NCBI RefSeq assembly: GCF_037646455.1
Contig: NZ_JBBIXN010000001.1
Coordinates: 186,001 to 250,000, forward strand
From: Draconibacterium mangrovi_A
GTDB lineage: Bacteria > Bacteroidota > Bacteroidia > Bacteroidales > Prolixibacteraceae
Reading direction: 5' to 3'
Length of the DNA: 64,000 nt
Shown here: one piece after another, positions 25,738-34,167 of the stretch
How the letters are laid out: each line of letters starts with the position of its first letter
Numbering within the stretch: position 1 is the stretch's first letter
Notes under the pieces: generated by a model
The model's input: the letters and a program-made list of their open reading frames with translations, nothing else
What the model was told of the DNA's origin: nothing
Databases searched by the model: none
Program-made: the position numbers and the translations under genes

Positions 25738-28575
25738 ATGAAACAACTATTAATACTACTCAGCCTTGCAGTCCTGAGCTTTTCGTGCACACAAAATAAC
25801 TGGAAACAAAATGAAGACGGAGTGATTGTTTACCCCTCAAAAACGGCGGAAAATGCTGCCAAAGCGGTGTTAATCGCCCCGGTTGACGATGAGATCATTA
25901 AAGTTTGGGCCAGTGCCAACAAAACTTTTAGTGATGACGAAAGCCTGGTGGTGTTACCCGAAATCAAACCTATTGCATTTGATTTGGAAGAAGACGGCGA
26001 CTTTCTGGTAGTTTCTACTGCGAAAACCCAGGTAAAAGTTTCGAAAATTACCGGTGAGATTCAGTTTTTCGATAAAGACGGGAACCTGTATCTTCAGGAA
26101 AAAGCAAAGGGTGGAAAACAATTTCAGCCGATTGAAGTGGACGGAGTTCAAGCCTACAGTTTTCAACAGGTATTCGAATCGTCGGAAGACGAAGCACTTT
26201 ACGGGCTGGGGCAACATCAGGCCGACGAAATCAACTACAAAGGGAAAAACGAGGAATTGTTTCAATACAATACAAAAGTTTCGATTCCATTTATCGTTTC
26301 AACAAAAAACTACGGATTGTTGTGGGACAATTACTCTTTTTCAAGGTTTGGCGATCCACGTCCTTATGGCCAGATAGATCAGTTCAAACTCTATAACCAG
26401 GACGGAGAAGAAGGAAATTTGACGGCCACTTATATTGATAATACCGAAAATAATCATGTGTTTACGGTTAGAGATGAATCGACAATCGATTACGAAAATC
26501 TGGAAACCATCGAGAACTTCCCTGAAGGATTTAGTTTCGAACGCGCAAAAATTACCTGGGAAGGTAAACTTGAAGCCACAGAAAATGGAACTTACCAGTT
26601 TTTACTCTACTACGCCGGCTACACGAAAATTTGGATCGACGGGGAATTAATGGCCGACAAATGGCGTACCGCCTGGAATCCGTCAGTAGCTAAATTCCAG
26701 GTCGATATGGAACCCGGACGGAAACACGATATTAAACTGGAATGGTTTCCAGATGGAGGCGTTTCGTACATTGGATTAAAAGCGCTCTCACCTGTTCCGG
26801 CCGATCAACAAGATGACATTTCATTTTTCTCGGAAATGGGCGATCAGATCAACTATTACTTTATGAAAGGTGAATCGATGGACGATGTGATTTCGAGCTA
26901 CCGTCACCTTACCGGAAAAGCACAAGTAATGCCCAAGTGGGCCATGGGTTTCTGGCAAAGTCGTGAGCGCTATAAAACACAGGACGAGTTGTTGAAAACA
27001 CTTGCCGAATTCAGAAAAAGGCACATTCCTATTGATAACATCGTACAGGACTGGTCGTACTGGCCGGTTGAAAAATGGGGAAGCCATGAGTTTGATGCCG
27101 CCCGTTTCCCCGATCCAGAAAGAATGATCCAAACCGTTCACGATAACCATGCAAAAATACTGATCTCGGTTTGGCCGAAATTTTACCTCGGAACCGAACA
27201 CTACAAGGAATTTGACGAAAATGGCTGGATGTACAAACAAGCCATCAAAGACAGCATCCGCGACTGGATCTATCCGGGTTACATCGGATCGTTCTACGAC
27301 GCCTACAGCGCAGATGCCCGTCAACTTTTCTGGGATCAGATCAACGAAAAACTCTACTCGAAAGGAATCGACGCCTGGTGGCTCGATGCTACCGAACCCG
27401 ATATCTTGTCGAATGCAAGCATAGAATACCGCAAAGAATTGATGAATCCTACTGCACTGGGACCTTCAACACAATATTTTAATGCCTATGCACTGATGAA
27501 TGCAAAAGGTATTTACAAGGGGCAGCGCAAGGAAAATCCAGTTGACCGTGTATTTATTCTTACCCGATCAGGTTTTGCAGGAATGCAGCGCTACGGAACA
27601 ACAACCTGGAGTGGCGACATCGGTACCACCTGGGAAGACATGAAAGCACAGATTTCGGCCGGTATTAACTTTTCAATGTCGGGTCTGCCCTACTGGACCA
27701 TGGACATTGGAGGATTCTGTGTTCAGAAAAAATTTGAAAGAGCCACCGAAGGCAGCGAAGCCATGAAAGAGTGGCGTGAATTGAATACACGCTGGTACCA
27801 GTTCGGAACTTTTGCCCCGCTTTTCAGGGTACACGGACAATTCCCTTACCGCGAGATTTACAACATCGCGCCTGAAAGTCATCCGGCGTACAAATCGATG
27901 CTGTACTACAATAAGTTACGATACCGATTGATGCCATACATTTACAGTTTGACAGGAGCCGTTTATCACGACGATTATACGATAATGCGTGGTTTGGCCA
28001 TGGATTTTGCCGATGACAAACAAGTACTGAATATTGGCGATCAGTTTATGTTTGGGCCTTCGCTACTGATTTGTCCGGTTTACGAATACAAAGCAATACA
28101 ACGCGATGTATACTTCCCAAATAACAATGGTTGGTACAACTTGTATTCGGGAGAATTTGTAGCCGGCGGTCAGAATCTTACAGTTGAAGCTCCTTACGAG
28201 CGTATGCCACTTTTTGTCCGCGAAGGTTCGATCCTTCCTGCAGGACCCGAAATTGAATATACTGATCAAAAACCGGGGGCCCCGATTGACATTTATGTGT
28301 ATACCGGTAAAGACGGCAGTTTTGAATTGTACGAAGACGAATCGACCAACTACAATTATGAAGACGGAAAATTCAGCATCATAAAGTTTGAATATTCAGA
28401 GGACGAGCAAAAACTTACTATTCAGGATCGCGAAGGGGAGTTTGACGGCATGATCGAAAACCGCGAATTCCGTATTCATAAAGTATCAAGAGAACAAGCT
28501 GTTCCTTTCCTTTCGGACAAGGGAATGGTTAAAAGCATAAAATATACCGGAAATAAGGTTGATCTTTATTTTTGA
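25738..28575 (+). CDS. GH31 alpha-xylosidase-like lipoprotein with PA14 domain
   Basis: A 945-residue lipoprotein (Cys17, LSFSC). Order: N-terminal beta domain with YGLGQHQ, a PA14 insert (about 245-350; TENGTYQFLLYYAGYTKIWI), GH31 barrel and C-terminal beta domains. The nucleophile is D550 in WWLDATEPD and the acid/base D627 in WSGDIGTTWEDM. The PA14 insert and DATEPD motif match alpha-xylosidases such as CjXyl31A and Bacteroides homologues that unwrap xyloglucan. Alpha-glucosidase activity cannot be excluded. It stands alone with its own terminator at 28603-28643. Confidence 0.9.
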   Translation: MKQLLILLSLAVLSFSCTQNNWKQNEDGVIVYPSKTAENAAKAVLIAPVDDEIIKVWASANKTFSDDESLVVLPEIKPIAFDLEEDGDFLVVSTAKTQVKVSKITGEIQFFDKDGNLYLQEKAKGGKQFQPIEVDGVQAYSFQQVFESSEDEALYGLGQHQADEINYKGKNEELFQYNTKVSIPFIVSTKNYGLLWDNYSFSRFGDPRPYGQIDQFKLYNQDGEEGNLTATYIDNTENNHVFTVRDESTIDYENLETIENFPEGFSFERAKITWEGKLEATENGTYQFLLYYAGYTKIWIDGELMADKWRTAWNPSVAKFQVDMEPGRKHDIKLEWFPDGGVSYIGLKALSPVPADQQDDISFFSEMGDQINYYFMKGESMDDVISSYRHLTGKAQVMPKWAMGFWQSRERYKTQDELLKTLAEFRKRHIPIDNIVQDWSYWPVEKWGSHEFDAARFPDPERMIQTVHDNHAKILISVWPKFYLGTEHYKEFDENGWMYKQAIKDSIRDWIYPGYIGSFYDAYSADARQLFWDQINEKLYSKGIDAWWLDATEPDILSNASIEYRKELMNPTALGPSTQYFNAYALMNAKGIYKGQRKENPVDRVFILTRSGFAGMQRYGTTTWSGDIGTTWEDMKAQISAGINFSMSGLPYWTMDIGGFCVQKKFERATEGSEAMKEWRELNTRWYQFGTFAPLFRVHGQFPYREIYNIAPESHPAYKSMLYYNKLRYRLMPYIYSLTGAVYHDDYTIMRGLAMDFADDKQVLNIGDQFMFGPSLLICPVYEYKAIQRDVYFPNNNGWYNLYSGEFVAGGQNLTVEAPYERMPLFVREGSILPAGPEIEYTDQKPGAPIDIYVYTGKDGSFELYEDESTNYNYEDGKFSIIKFEYSEDEQKLTIQDREGEFDGMIENREFRIHKVSREQAVPFLSDKGMVKSIKYTGNKVDLYF

Positions 28576-28602
28576 GTTAGTTAGTAGATAGTTAGTTAGC
28601 AC

Positions 28603-28643
28603 AAAAACGGGAATTCAGGATTTTGCTCCTGTTCCCGTTTTTT
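28603..28643 (+). terminator. Intrinsic terminator after GH31
   Basis: A 10-bp stem (28604-28613 with 28632-28641) with an inner 5-bp stem, followed by T residues. It lies 28 bases after the GH31 stop. Confidence 0.85.
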
Positions 28644-28713
28644 AATGCATTTTATATTGCCAAAGTTACCCGGTCGAATTTAATGTTGGCCCGTAACTTT
28701 TTATACTGTCTTC

Positions 28714-30009
28714 TTACGACAGAAACTTTTTTCTCAACGCTTCTACCTGCTGATCATTGATCGGTACAAGTTTTCCGAGTGAAGCTCCCATGGTTAGCGA
28801 TTTGGCACTAAACTCTGCAACTTCAAGCCGGTCGAATGTTCCCAGCAATTTATCACCTGTAACCAATATCGAATCGTTATTGATAATAACGGCCGGCGTA
28901 TTCTCAGAAATGGTGTTGAGTATGTCTTCCTCTCCGGCAAAGTGAGATCCAAAAGGCATGTTTGGAATATCCTGCAAAAAGATCCAGCTTTCTGGAATGG
29001 TACGTACATCCATTTTTTCACCCGTTACACTGTAAGCCATCAAATATGGACTTTGTGTAAGGATGATCGAGTTTACATGCGGATTTCGCTTATAAATTTC
29101 CTGGTGCAGCCAGGTTGAACGGCTTGGTATTTTTCCCGGCTCTCGCTTTCCATCTTTAATTTGAACAATATCCTTTAACTGAATATCCCAGCGTGCTACA
29201 TTGGTTGGCGTAATCAGAAAATCATTGTCCCGCCAGCGCACCGAAACAGTACCGTACGAACTGATCATCAGTCCCTGTTCGCAGGCACGCAAAACGATAC
29301 GCTGAATCTGCTCTCGAATGGCACGTTCATCGGAAGGATAGTTTACCTTCTTCATTTCGGGAAGCAACCTCGGTATTTGATTTTCAAATTTTTGAATCTC
29401 ATCATCCGACAGGTAATTCGGCTCACCAATCGTGCTTCCGTTTATCAAAGTGCGGGCACAAAACTCCATGGTTTCGAAACGCTGATAAGCATCGTTCAAA
29501 TTTTTACCTCCCACAACGGTTCCGTGGTTTTCCATGATAACCGCATTGTACTTATTCGAAAATTCCCTGGCAATAACATCTCCGAGTTCATCACTTCCCG
29601 GTAATTCGTACGGTGCATAACCAATCGGTCCGCAAACGTGCTTGGCCTGCGGAATAACATTGGTATTGGGAATTTCGCGCACGATACTAAAGGAAACCAG
29701 TGCCGGCGGATGTGCGTGAATAACCGCCTTTATATCGGGACGACTTTTATAAATGGCAATGTGAAACGGATATTCTGAGGAAGGTTTATGACGCCCTTCA
29801 ATTGTTCCATCACTTTTTACACAAACAATATCAGTAGGTCGCAAGGTACCTTTATCGATAGCCGACGGTGTTACCCATACGTCTCCATTGTCGTCGATCA
29901 CCGAAATGTTTCCTCCTGATGTTGTTGTCAGTCCACTCCGGTAAATCTTATCAATGATCATGGTAATTTGGTCTCGTGGATGCATCCACTTCGTATTCAG
30001 CTTTCTCAT
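28714..30009 (-). CDS. Tandem class II aldolase/adducin protein with degenerate second domain
   Basis: I choose the ATG at 30009 (431 residues). The frame is open to 30075, but a promoter-like pair at 30042-30075 lies inside that extension. Domain one (about 8-205) is a complete class II aldolase: SSEYPFH with E79, HAH at 98-100 and NHG with H162 supply the catalytic glutamate and three zinc ligands. Domain two (about 235-425) keeps the fold, but the matching places read STW, TQS and NND, so it has no metal site. Relatives include L-fuculose- and L-rhamnulose-phosphate aldolases and L-ribulose-5-phosphate 4-epimerase. The substrate is unresolved; pentose or deoxyhexose phosphate is likely given the left-edge isomerase. 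Confidence 0.85.
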   Translation of the reverse strand: MRKLNTKWMHPRDQITMIIDKIYRSGLTTTSGGNISVIDDNGDVWVTPSAIDKGTLRPTDIVCVKSDGTIEGRHKPSSEYPFHIAIYKSRPDIKAVIHAHPPALVSFSIVREIPNTNVIPQAKHVCGPIGYAPYELPGSDELGDVIAREFSNKYNAVIMENHGTVVGGKNLNDAYQRFETMEFCARTLINGSTIGEPNYLSDDEIQKFENQIPRLLPEMKKVNYPSDERAIREQIQRIVLRACEQGLMISSYGTVSVRWRDNDFLITPTNVARWDIQLKDIVQIKDGKREPGKIPSRSTWLHQEIYKRNPHVNSIILTQSPYLMAYSVTGEKMDVRTIPESWIFLQDIPNMPFGSHFAGEEDILNTISENTPAVIINNDSILVTGDKLLGTFDRLEVAEFSAKSLTMGASLGKLVPINDQQVEALRKKFLS

Positions 30010-30041
30010 TATTATTTTTTTGGGTTGATCTATTAAAGGTA

Positions 30042-30075
30042 CAAATTTAAACGAATACGGGCCTAAATCATCCAA
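30042..30075 (-). promoter_or_regulatory. Candidate promoter of the tandem aldolase gene
   Basis: On the minus strand a -33-like TTGG (30072-30075) is followed after 22 bases by a perfect -7 TAAATTTG (30042-30049). The gap to the chosen ATG at 30009 is 32 bases, which supports that start. Confidence 0.5.
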
Positions 30076-30568
30076 TATCAGTCAGTTTAAACAATATTGA
30101 AACCAATTATTTTATTCCACATTTATTAAATCCGTATTCGAAAATTATCAGAGAGATACGATGCAAGCAGAACACCGCCATAAATCACACTAAAACAATA
30201 ACTTACAAACGAATAAGGATCATAATGTTCATTTAAATAATTATACTTTATGTGAGACACTAAAAATTCGGTGATTTAATATTCTAAACAACAATCTGTT
30301 ACATTTTGGGAGGTACGAATTAACACGTAAAATTTGCATATACCAAAGCTTACAGCTACATTTGAAATAACAAATAAGCGTTCATTTAAATAGAAAAAAG
30401 ATATTTTCCGCATTAATTCAAGATTGGTAAACTCAACAGAAAAAATTAAACCGAGTTAGCTCTTTTTGACTGTAAAAGCAGGCCTTGTAGTCCCGAGTAT
30501 TCGGGATGAGTCTTCGGACCGGTGGAAGTTTGATCAGTCGGGCGCTCAAATCCTGTTATACAGGGGTT
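30076..30568. other. 493-base gap between aldolase promoter and lnt, AT-rich, with structured end
   Basis: No credible gene on either strand. A 13-base direct repeat (gttcatttaaata) is at 30227-30239 and 30380-30392. The last 100 bases are GC-richer and hold several hairpins, listed separately. The rest is AT-rich leader-like sequence. Confidence 0.5.
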
Positions 30569-30573
30569 TTACA
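30471..30573. repeat. Structured intergenic element next to the lnt stop
   Basis: The outer ends form an inverted repeat (tgtaaaa at 30471-30477, ttttaca at 30567-30573). Inside are a 6-bp hairpin (30491-30496 with 30501-30506) and a 5-bp hairpin (30552-30556 with 30560-30564). The element overlaps the lnt stop codon. It may be the lnt transcript end or a dispersed repeat; no tRNA fold fits it. Confidence 0.4.
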
Positions 30574-32194
30574 CAAATCGAATTGGTGCGGATTTTTTTT
30601 GTTCTTCAGTGAAACGTCTTACAATCATCAGTAAAATAAACAGAACACTCATAAAAAGTGCTACACGTGCAATGTAATCGCCATGTTTGGCATAAAATGT
30701 CATGCTGCTGTTTTTATTGAGTTTTCCTGAAATCGCAGCTTCTACCCACCAGCCGGTTGCCTGTTCCACATCGCCACGCTGATTGATAAAACAAGAGATC
30801 CCGGTGTTGGCTGAGCGTGCAATACTGCGACGGGTTTCGATAGCACGTAAACGCGCGAACGACATGTGTTGTTTATAGCCGGGGGTATTTTTCCACCAGC
30901 CGTCGTTGGTGATTATAAATATCAGTTCGGCTCCCTGTTGTACATAGTGAGTGAGGTATTCACCAAACACCGATTCGTAGCAAATAACCGGGGCAAGTTT
31001 TGTCCCGTCGGAAGATGTAAATAATGAGGCATCTTTTTGCCTTCCAAGGCTACCCGTGGTTCCGCCTATGTCAAGAACAACATCGCTGATAAAACCTAGG
31101 TACTTCATAAATGGCATTTTTTCGACGCCTACAACAAGCTTCGATTTGTGATAGATCTGAACTTCGTTTTGACGATCGACAAACAGTGCCGTGTTAAAGC
31201 GATCGTAGGTCATATCGTTATTGGTACGCGCGGTGGTAGTCACCTCATCGGGGTTGCTATAAATTTTATACGACGAAACACCAAACAACATTTCAGCGTG
31301 TTTATACTGATGGATAAACTGTTTCATATCATTCAAAAAACGATTGGTCTCTAATTTCGATTCGTCCCAGTAAGAAGGATTCTCAAAAACCGTTTCAGGG
31401 CCCACAATAAAATCAGTATTCCGATCGGAAGCGGAAGCAGCCAGGCGCAGGAAGTTCTGTTTTTTGGTGTCTTCTGCACGGATATCGAAACTCTCAGAAT
31501 AAGGATCAACATTGGGCTGAACAATTGTAATCTGTTTGGGATCTACTTTCTCGACATATGATTTGTACATGCGTTTTGAGACGAGCACAGGTACAATAAA
31601 AAGCAATAGATAAAATAAAGTTGAGAAGAGTGTAACGCGGGTTCGAATACCCTTTGAGTACTGAACCAAAAGGGAGAACAACAAAATATTCATGAACAAA
31701 ACCCACAGTGTTCCGCCAAAAGCACCGGTAAACTCGTACCACTGAATCATTTTCACATTATTGGCAAAACCATTTCCTAATTGCAGCCAGGGCCACTCAA
31801 TGTCCCATCGGAAGTGAAAAAACTCAAACGAAATCCAGAAAACCGCAAAAGCAATGTACCCGAGATTCGATTTGAAGCTTCGTCTTGCCAGGTGGCCAAG
31901 CCACCACACCAGCGACATCAGGAACGAATTAGTAATAATAGCCATTGCTGCTCCAACAGCGGTTGCGTGTACAATCCACCAGGTGGTTGTTATGTTCCAA
32001 ACAAACATGGCTAAAAAAGCGTGTCCGAAAAACGAGACACTCCGAAACTCTTCTTTGTTTTCCACAAAATAATTTTCGACCAAAAAAAGCGGTAACAAAG
32101 CCACAAAAACTATCCAGCCGGGGAATCCCAACCAAGCCAGACTTAAAAGTAGCCCGGTTCCAATTGATAATGCCAGACGATGTATTCGTTTCAT
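30569..32194 (-). CDS. lnt: Apolipoprotein N-acyltransferase
   Basis: A 541-residue inner-membrane enzyme that adds the third acyl chain to lipoproteins, needed here for the many lipoprotein enzymes. About six membrane segments fill residues 1-215 and the nitrilase domain follows. The catalytic triad is visible: E in VGPETVFE, K in HKSKLVVGVEKMPF and C in PVICYESVFG. A final membrane segment lies near the C-terminus (ALFMSVLFILLMIV). I start at the ATG at 32194; a TTG six bases earlier is in frame. Confidence 0.93.
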   Translation of the reverse strand: MKRIHRLALSIGTGLLLSLAWLGFPGWIVFVALLPLFLVENYFVENKEEFRSVSFFGHAFLAMFVWNITTTWWIVHATAVGAAMAIITNSFLMSLVWWLGHLARRSFKSNLGYIAFAVFWISFEFFHFRWDIEWPWLQLGNGFANNVKMIQWYEFTGAFGGTLWVLFMNILLFSLLVQYSKGIRTRVTLFSTLFYLLLFIVPVLVSKRMYKSYVEKVDPKQITIVQPNVDPYSESFDIRAEDTKKQNFLRLAASASDRNTDFIVGPETVFENPSYWDESKLETNRFLNDMKQFIHQYKHAEMLFGVSSYKIYSNPDEVTTTARTNNDMTYDRFNTALFVDRQNEVQIYHKSKLVVGVEKMPFMKYLGFISDVVLDIGGTTGSLGRQKDASLFTSSDGTKLAPVICYESVFGEYLTHYVQQGAELIFIITNDGWWKNTPGYKQHMSFARLRAIETRRSIARSANTGISCFINQRGDVEQATGWWVEAAISGKLNKNSSMTFYAKHGDYIARVALFMSVLFILLMIVRRFTEEQKKSAPIRFV

Positions 32195-32291
32195 ATTCAA
32201 TAATTATCCTGATTTTTACTGTAAATGGCTGTTTACTTTCTGCTCGCCCATCAAACACAAAATCAATTTTCCCGAAAACCAGGTCGTTCTC

Positions 32292-32432
32292 TTACTGTAT
32301 AATACCGCAGATTTTTCTCACCGAAACATCAATATTTACAGCCTTAAAACCTGTTTTTACCACATTCGACCGGCAAGATACCAGCAACAGAATCGAAGTT
32401 ATCAACAATGTACAGCGGATAGATTGTCGCAT
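32292..32432 (-). CDS. Possible 46-residue lipoprotein, or front of a broken gene
   Basis: A short minus-strand frame, not conspicuous by size. It starts MRQSIRCTLLITSILLLVSC, a textbook lipoprotein signal with Cys20, and stops at TAA (32292-32294). The same frame stays open after the stop and reads plausibly protein-like (ENDLVFGKIDFVFDGRAE) almost to the lnt start. It may be a real small lipoprotein, or a longer gene interrupted by one nonsense codon. It lies just upstream of lnt on the same strand. Confidence 0.45.
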   Translation of the reverse strand: MRQSIRCTLLITSILLLVSCRSNVVKTGFKAVNIDVSVRKICGIIQ

Positions 32433-32538
32433 GAACAAAAAAAACTTTTAAAAGTTACCTTTATTTTAGCAAATAAGTCGTTATAGTAACAGAAACTAAA
32501 AATAGATGTTCGTTTCAAACTTACATATAAAATCACTG

Positions 32539-33549
32539 ATGCGGATTTTTTTGAGCATAATATTAATCGCGGTGGTGTTTCCACAGATCTCTTTCGCACA
32601 ACCCAAAGAAGTTGTCGCGGAGAAAGGCGATGGAATTTATCGTTTACTTAAACGCCATGGATATTCTGTTTCGGCAAACATGGAAAACTTCATCGCGCTG
32701 AATAAGAATCAGCTGGGAAAAAACAACACCTTAATTGCCGGTGTAAAATATAAACTTCCGGCTGACGGAACAGCAGCGGAAACAACTTCAAAGCCCGCTG
32801 AAGCAAAGGGAAGGATGGTACACTACGACATTTTTGGAGATGAATATGCGGATATAGAAATTAAAAGCAACAATCTGGACGGTGCAATATATTACCTGGT
32901 GGCCGGGCATGGAGGCCCCGATCCGGGTGCCGTAGGAAAATACAATAGCCACACCGTTTGTGAAGACGAATATGCATACGACGTTACACTGCGACTTGCC
33001 CGCAACTTGATTGAGGAGGGGGCCACAGTTTACCTGATCACCCGCGATCCAAACGACGGGATTCGTGACGAAAGCTTTCTTAAAATCGATCACGACGAAT
33101 ATTGTTATCCTAAACGTAAAATACCGCTAAACCAAACTAAACGTCTTCGACAACGATCGGATGCAGTTAACGAACTGTATAAAAAGCATCGCGGTGCCTT
33201 TCAGCGAATGATAGCTATCCATGTCGATTCGCGTGGACGTGGCGAAAACATCGACGTGTTTTTTTACCACGATAAACGCAGCGAAACGGGTAAAAAAGCC
33301 GCCACTATCTTGAAAGACACTTTTCAGAAAAAATACCAGGAACATCAGCCAGGACGCGGTTATGGTGGCACGGTCTCCGATCGTAGTTTATACGTGGTAC
33401 GAAATACCTGGCCGCCTGCCGTTTACATCGAATTGGGTAATATGAATCACGAACGCGATATACAACGTCTAATCATACCAAACAACCGACAGGCTGTGGC
33501 TAAATGGCTTGCTGAAGGGCTAATTGAAGATTTCAAAACGAATAAATAA
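32539..33549 (+). CDS. N-acetylmuramoyl-L-alanine amidase (Amidase_3)
   Basis: From the ATG at 32539 the protein has 336 residues and a signal peptide ending SFAQ; an ATG at 32506 is also in frame. Residues 25-85 resemble a LysM-like module (GDGIYRLLKRHGYS, LIAGVKYKLP). The zinc amidase domain shows AGHGGPDPGAVG (first His), CEDEYAYDV (Glu), AIHVDS (second His) and YIELGNMNH (catalytic Glu). It cleaves the bond between muramic acid and the stem peptide in the periplasm, probably in cell separation or wall turnover. Divergent from lnt. Confidence 0.9.
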   Translation: MRIFLSIILIAVVFPQISFAQPKEVVAEKGDGIYRLLKRHGYSVSANMENFIALNKNQLGKNNTLIAGVKYKLPADGTAAETTSKPAEAKGRMVHYDIFGDEYADIEIKSNNLDGAIYYLVAGHGGPDPGAVGKYNSHTVCEDEYAYDVTLRLARNLIEEGATVYLITRDPNDGIRDESFLKIDHDEYCYPKRKIPLNQTKRLRQRSDAVNELYKKHRGAFQRMIAIHVDSRGRGENIDVFFYHDKRSETGKKAATILKDTFQKKYQEHQPGRGYGGTVSDRSLYVVRNTWPPAVYIELGNMNHERDIQRLIIPNNRQAVAKWLAEGLIEDFKTNK

Positions 33550-33618
33550 TCATTCTTTCACAGCACTCAGCAGAAGTCCTCTTCGATCATTATTTTGTAT
33601 TCATAAAAACTTCACCTA

Positions 33619-34137
33619 ATGATGAAAAGAATCCTCTTACTTATTTTCATTATCAGTCTTTCAGCTTGTTCTGACACACCGCAGAGAATTACGTTCGAAA
33701 CTTTCGAAAATGAAATTGTTCCAAATGAAGAGGTAAAAAAAGTTCTGATTCTAAACGATAAGGAAGTCCTGATTTTTACATCCGTTCATCCGGGGCCGTA
33801 TAAGAACAAAAGACGAATCGCAGATTATGTTATTCCTGTTCAAAACTTAAAGGAATTAGACAGTAATCTTGAAAAGCTCACACAACAAACTAAAAACAAA
33901 AACCTTCAACCCGAATATTGGCGTACAAATAATCTAGCTGCAAACTTTTTTGTGACATTCCTCCCGTTTTCCCTGGTTTTATTCATTTTGGGAATTATTG
34001 TACTTTGGGTGCTCACGATCATCAGAATTGTAAAATCTGATAAACCTGAAGCGAATGAGAAAGTATTTTGGATCATATTCGTGATTGTTTTCCCCATTGT
34101 AGGAACCATCATTTTTTATTTAATGAAAAAATGGTAA
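33619..34137 (+). CDS. Lipoprotein with C-terminal membrane domain of PLDc_N type
   Basis: A 172-residue protein with lipoprotein signal (Cys17, LSACS). After a polar part it has two membrane segments at about 113-135 and 148-167 (VLFILGIIVLWVLTIIRIV and IIFVIVFPIVGTIIFYLM), resembling the phospholipase-D-nuclease N-terminal (PLDc_N) domain. Function is unknown. It sits between the amidase and the sulfatase in the same direction. Confidence 0.7.
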   Translation: MMKRILLLIFIISLSACSDTPQRITFETFENEIVPNEEVKKVLILNDKEVLIFTSVHPGPYKNKRRIADYVIPVQNLKELDSNLEKLTQQTKNKNLQPEYWRTNNLAANFFVTFLPFSLVLFILGIIVLWVLTIIRIVKSDKPEANEKVFWIIFVIVFPIVGTIIFYLMKKW

Positions 34138-34167
34138 CCTTGGTACAAATAAACCTGACCCAATAAA

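Noticed and set aside
30010..30075. Twenty-two extra N-terminal codons of the aldolase
   Set aside because: They overlap a promoter-like TTGG-22-TAAATTTG pair, and the class II aldolase fold begins after the ATG at 30009.
30470..30573. Possible tRNA or tRNA-like gene near 30480-30573
   Set aside because: The stems do not form a cloverleaf: the hairpins are 5-6 bp, the T-loop motif is absent and no acceptor pair closes. It is kept only as a structured element.
31945..32451. 168-codon plus-strand reading frame opposite the front of lnt and the small lipoprotein frame
   Set aside because: It is the complement of the lnt and lipoprotein reading frames and has a composition unlike any protein (many Pro/Arg/Ser runs).
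32443..32456. 14-base A/T palindrome (aacttttaaaagtt) between the small lipoprotein frame and the amidase
   Set aside because: Such AT palindromes arise easily in AT-rich spacers; nothing else supports an operator.
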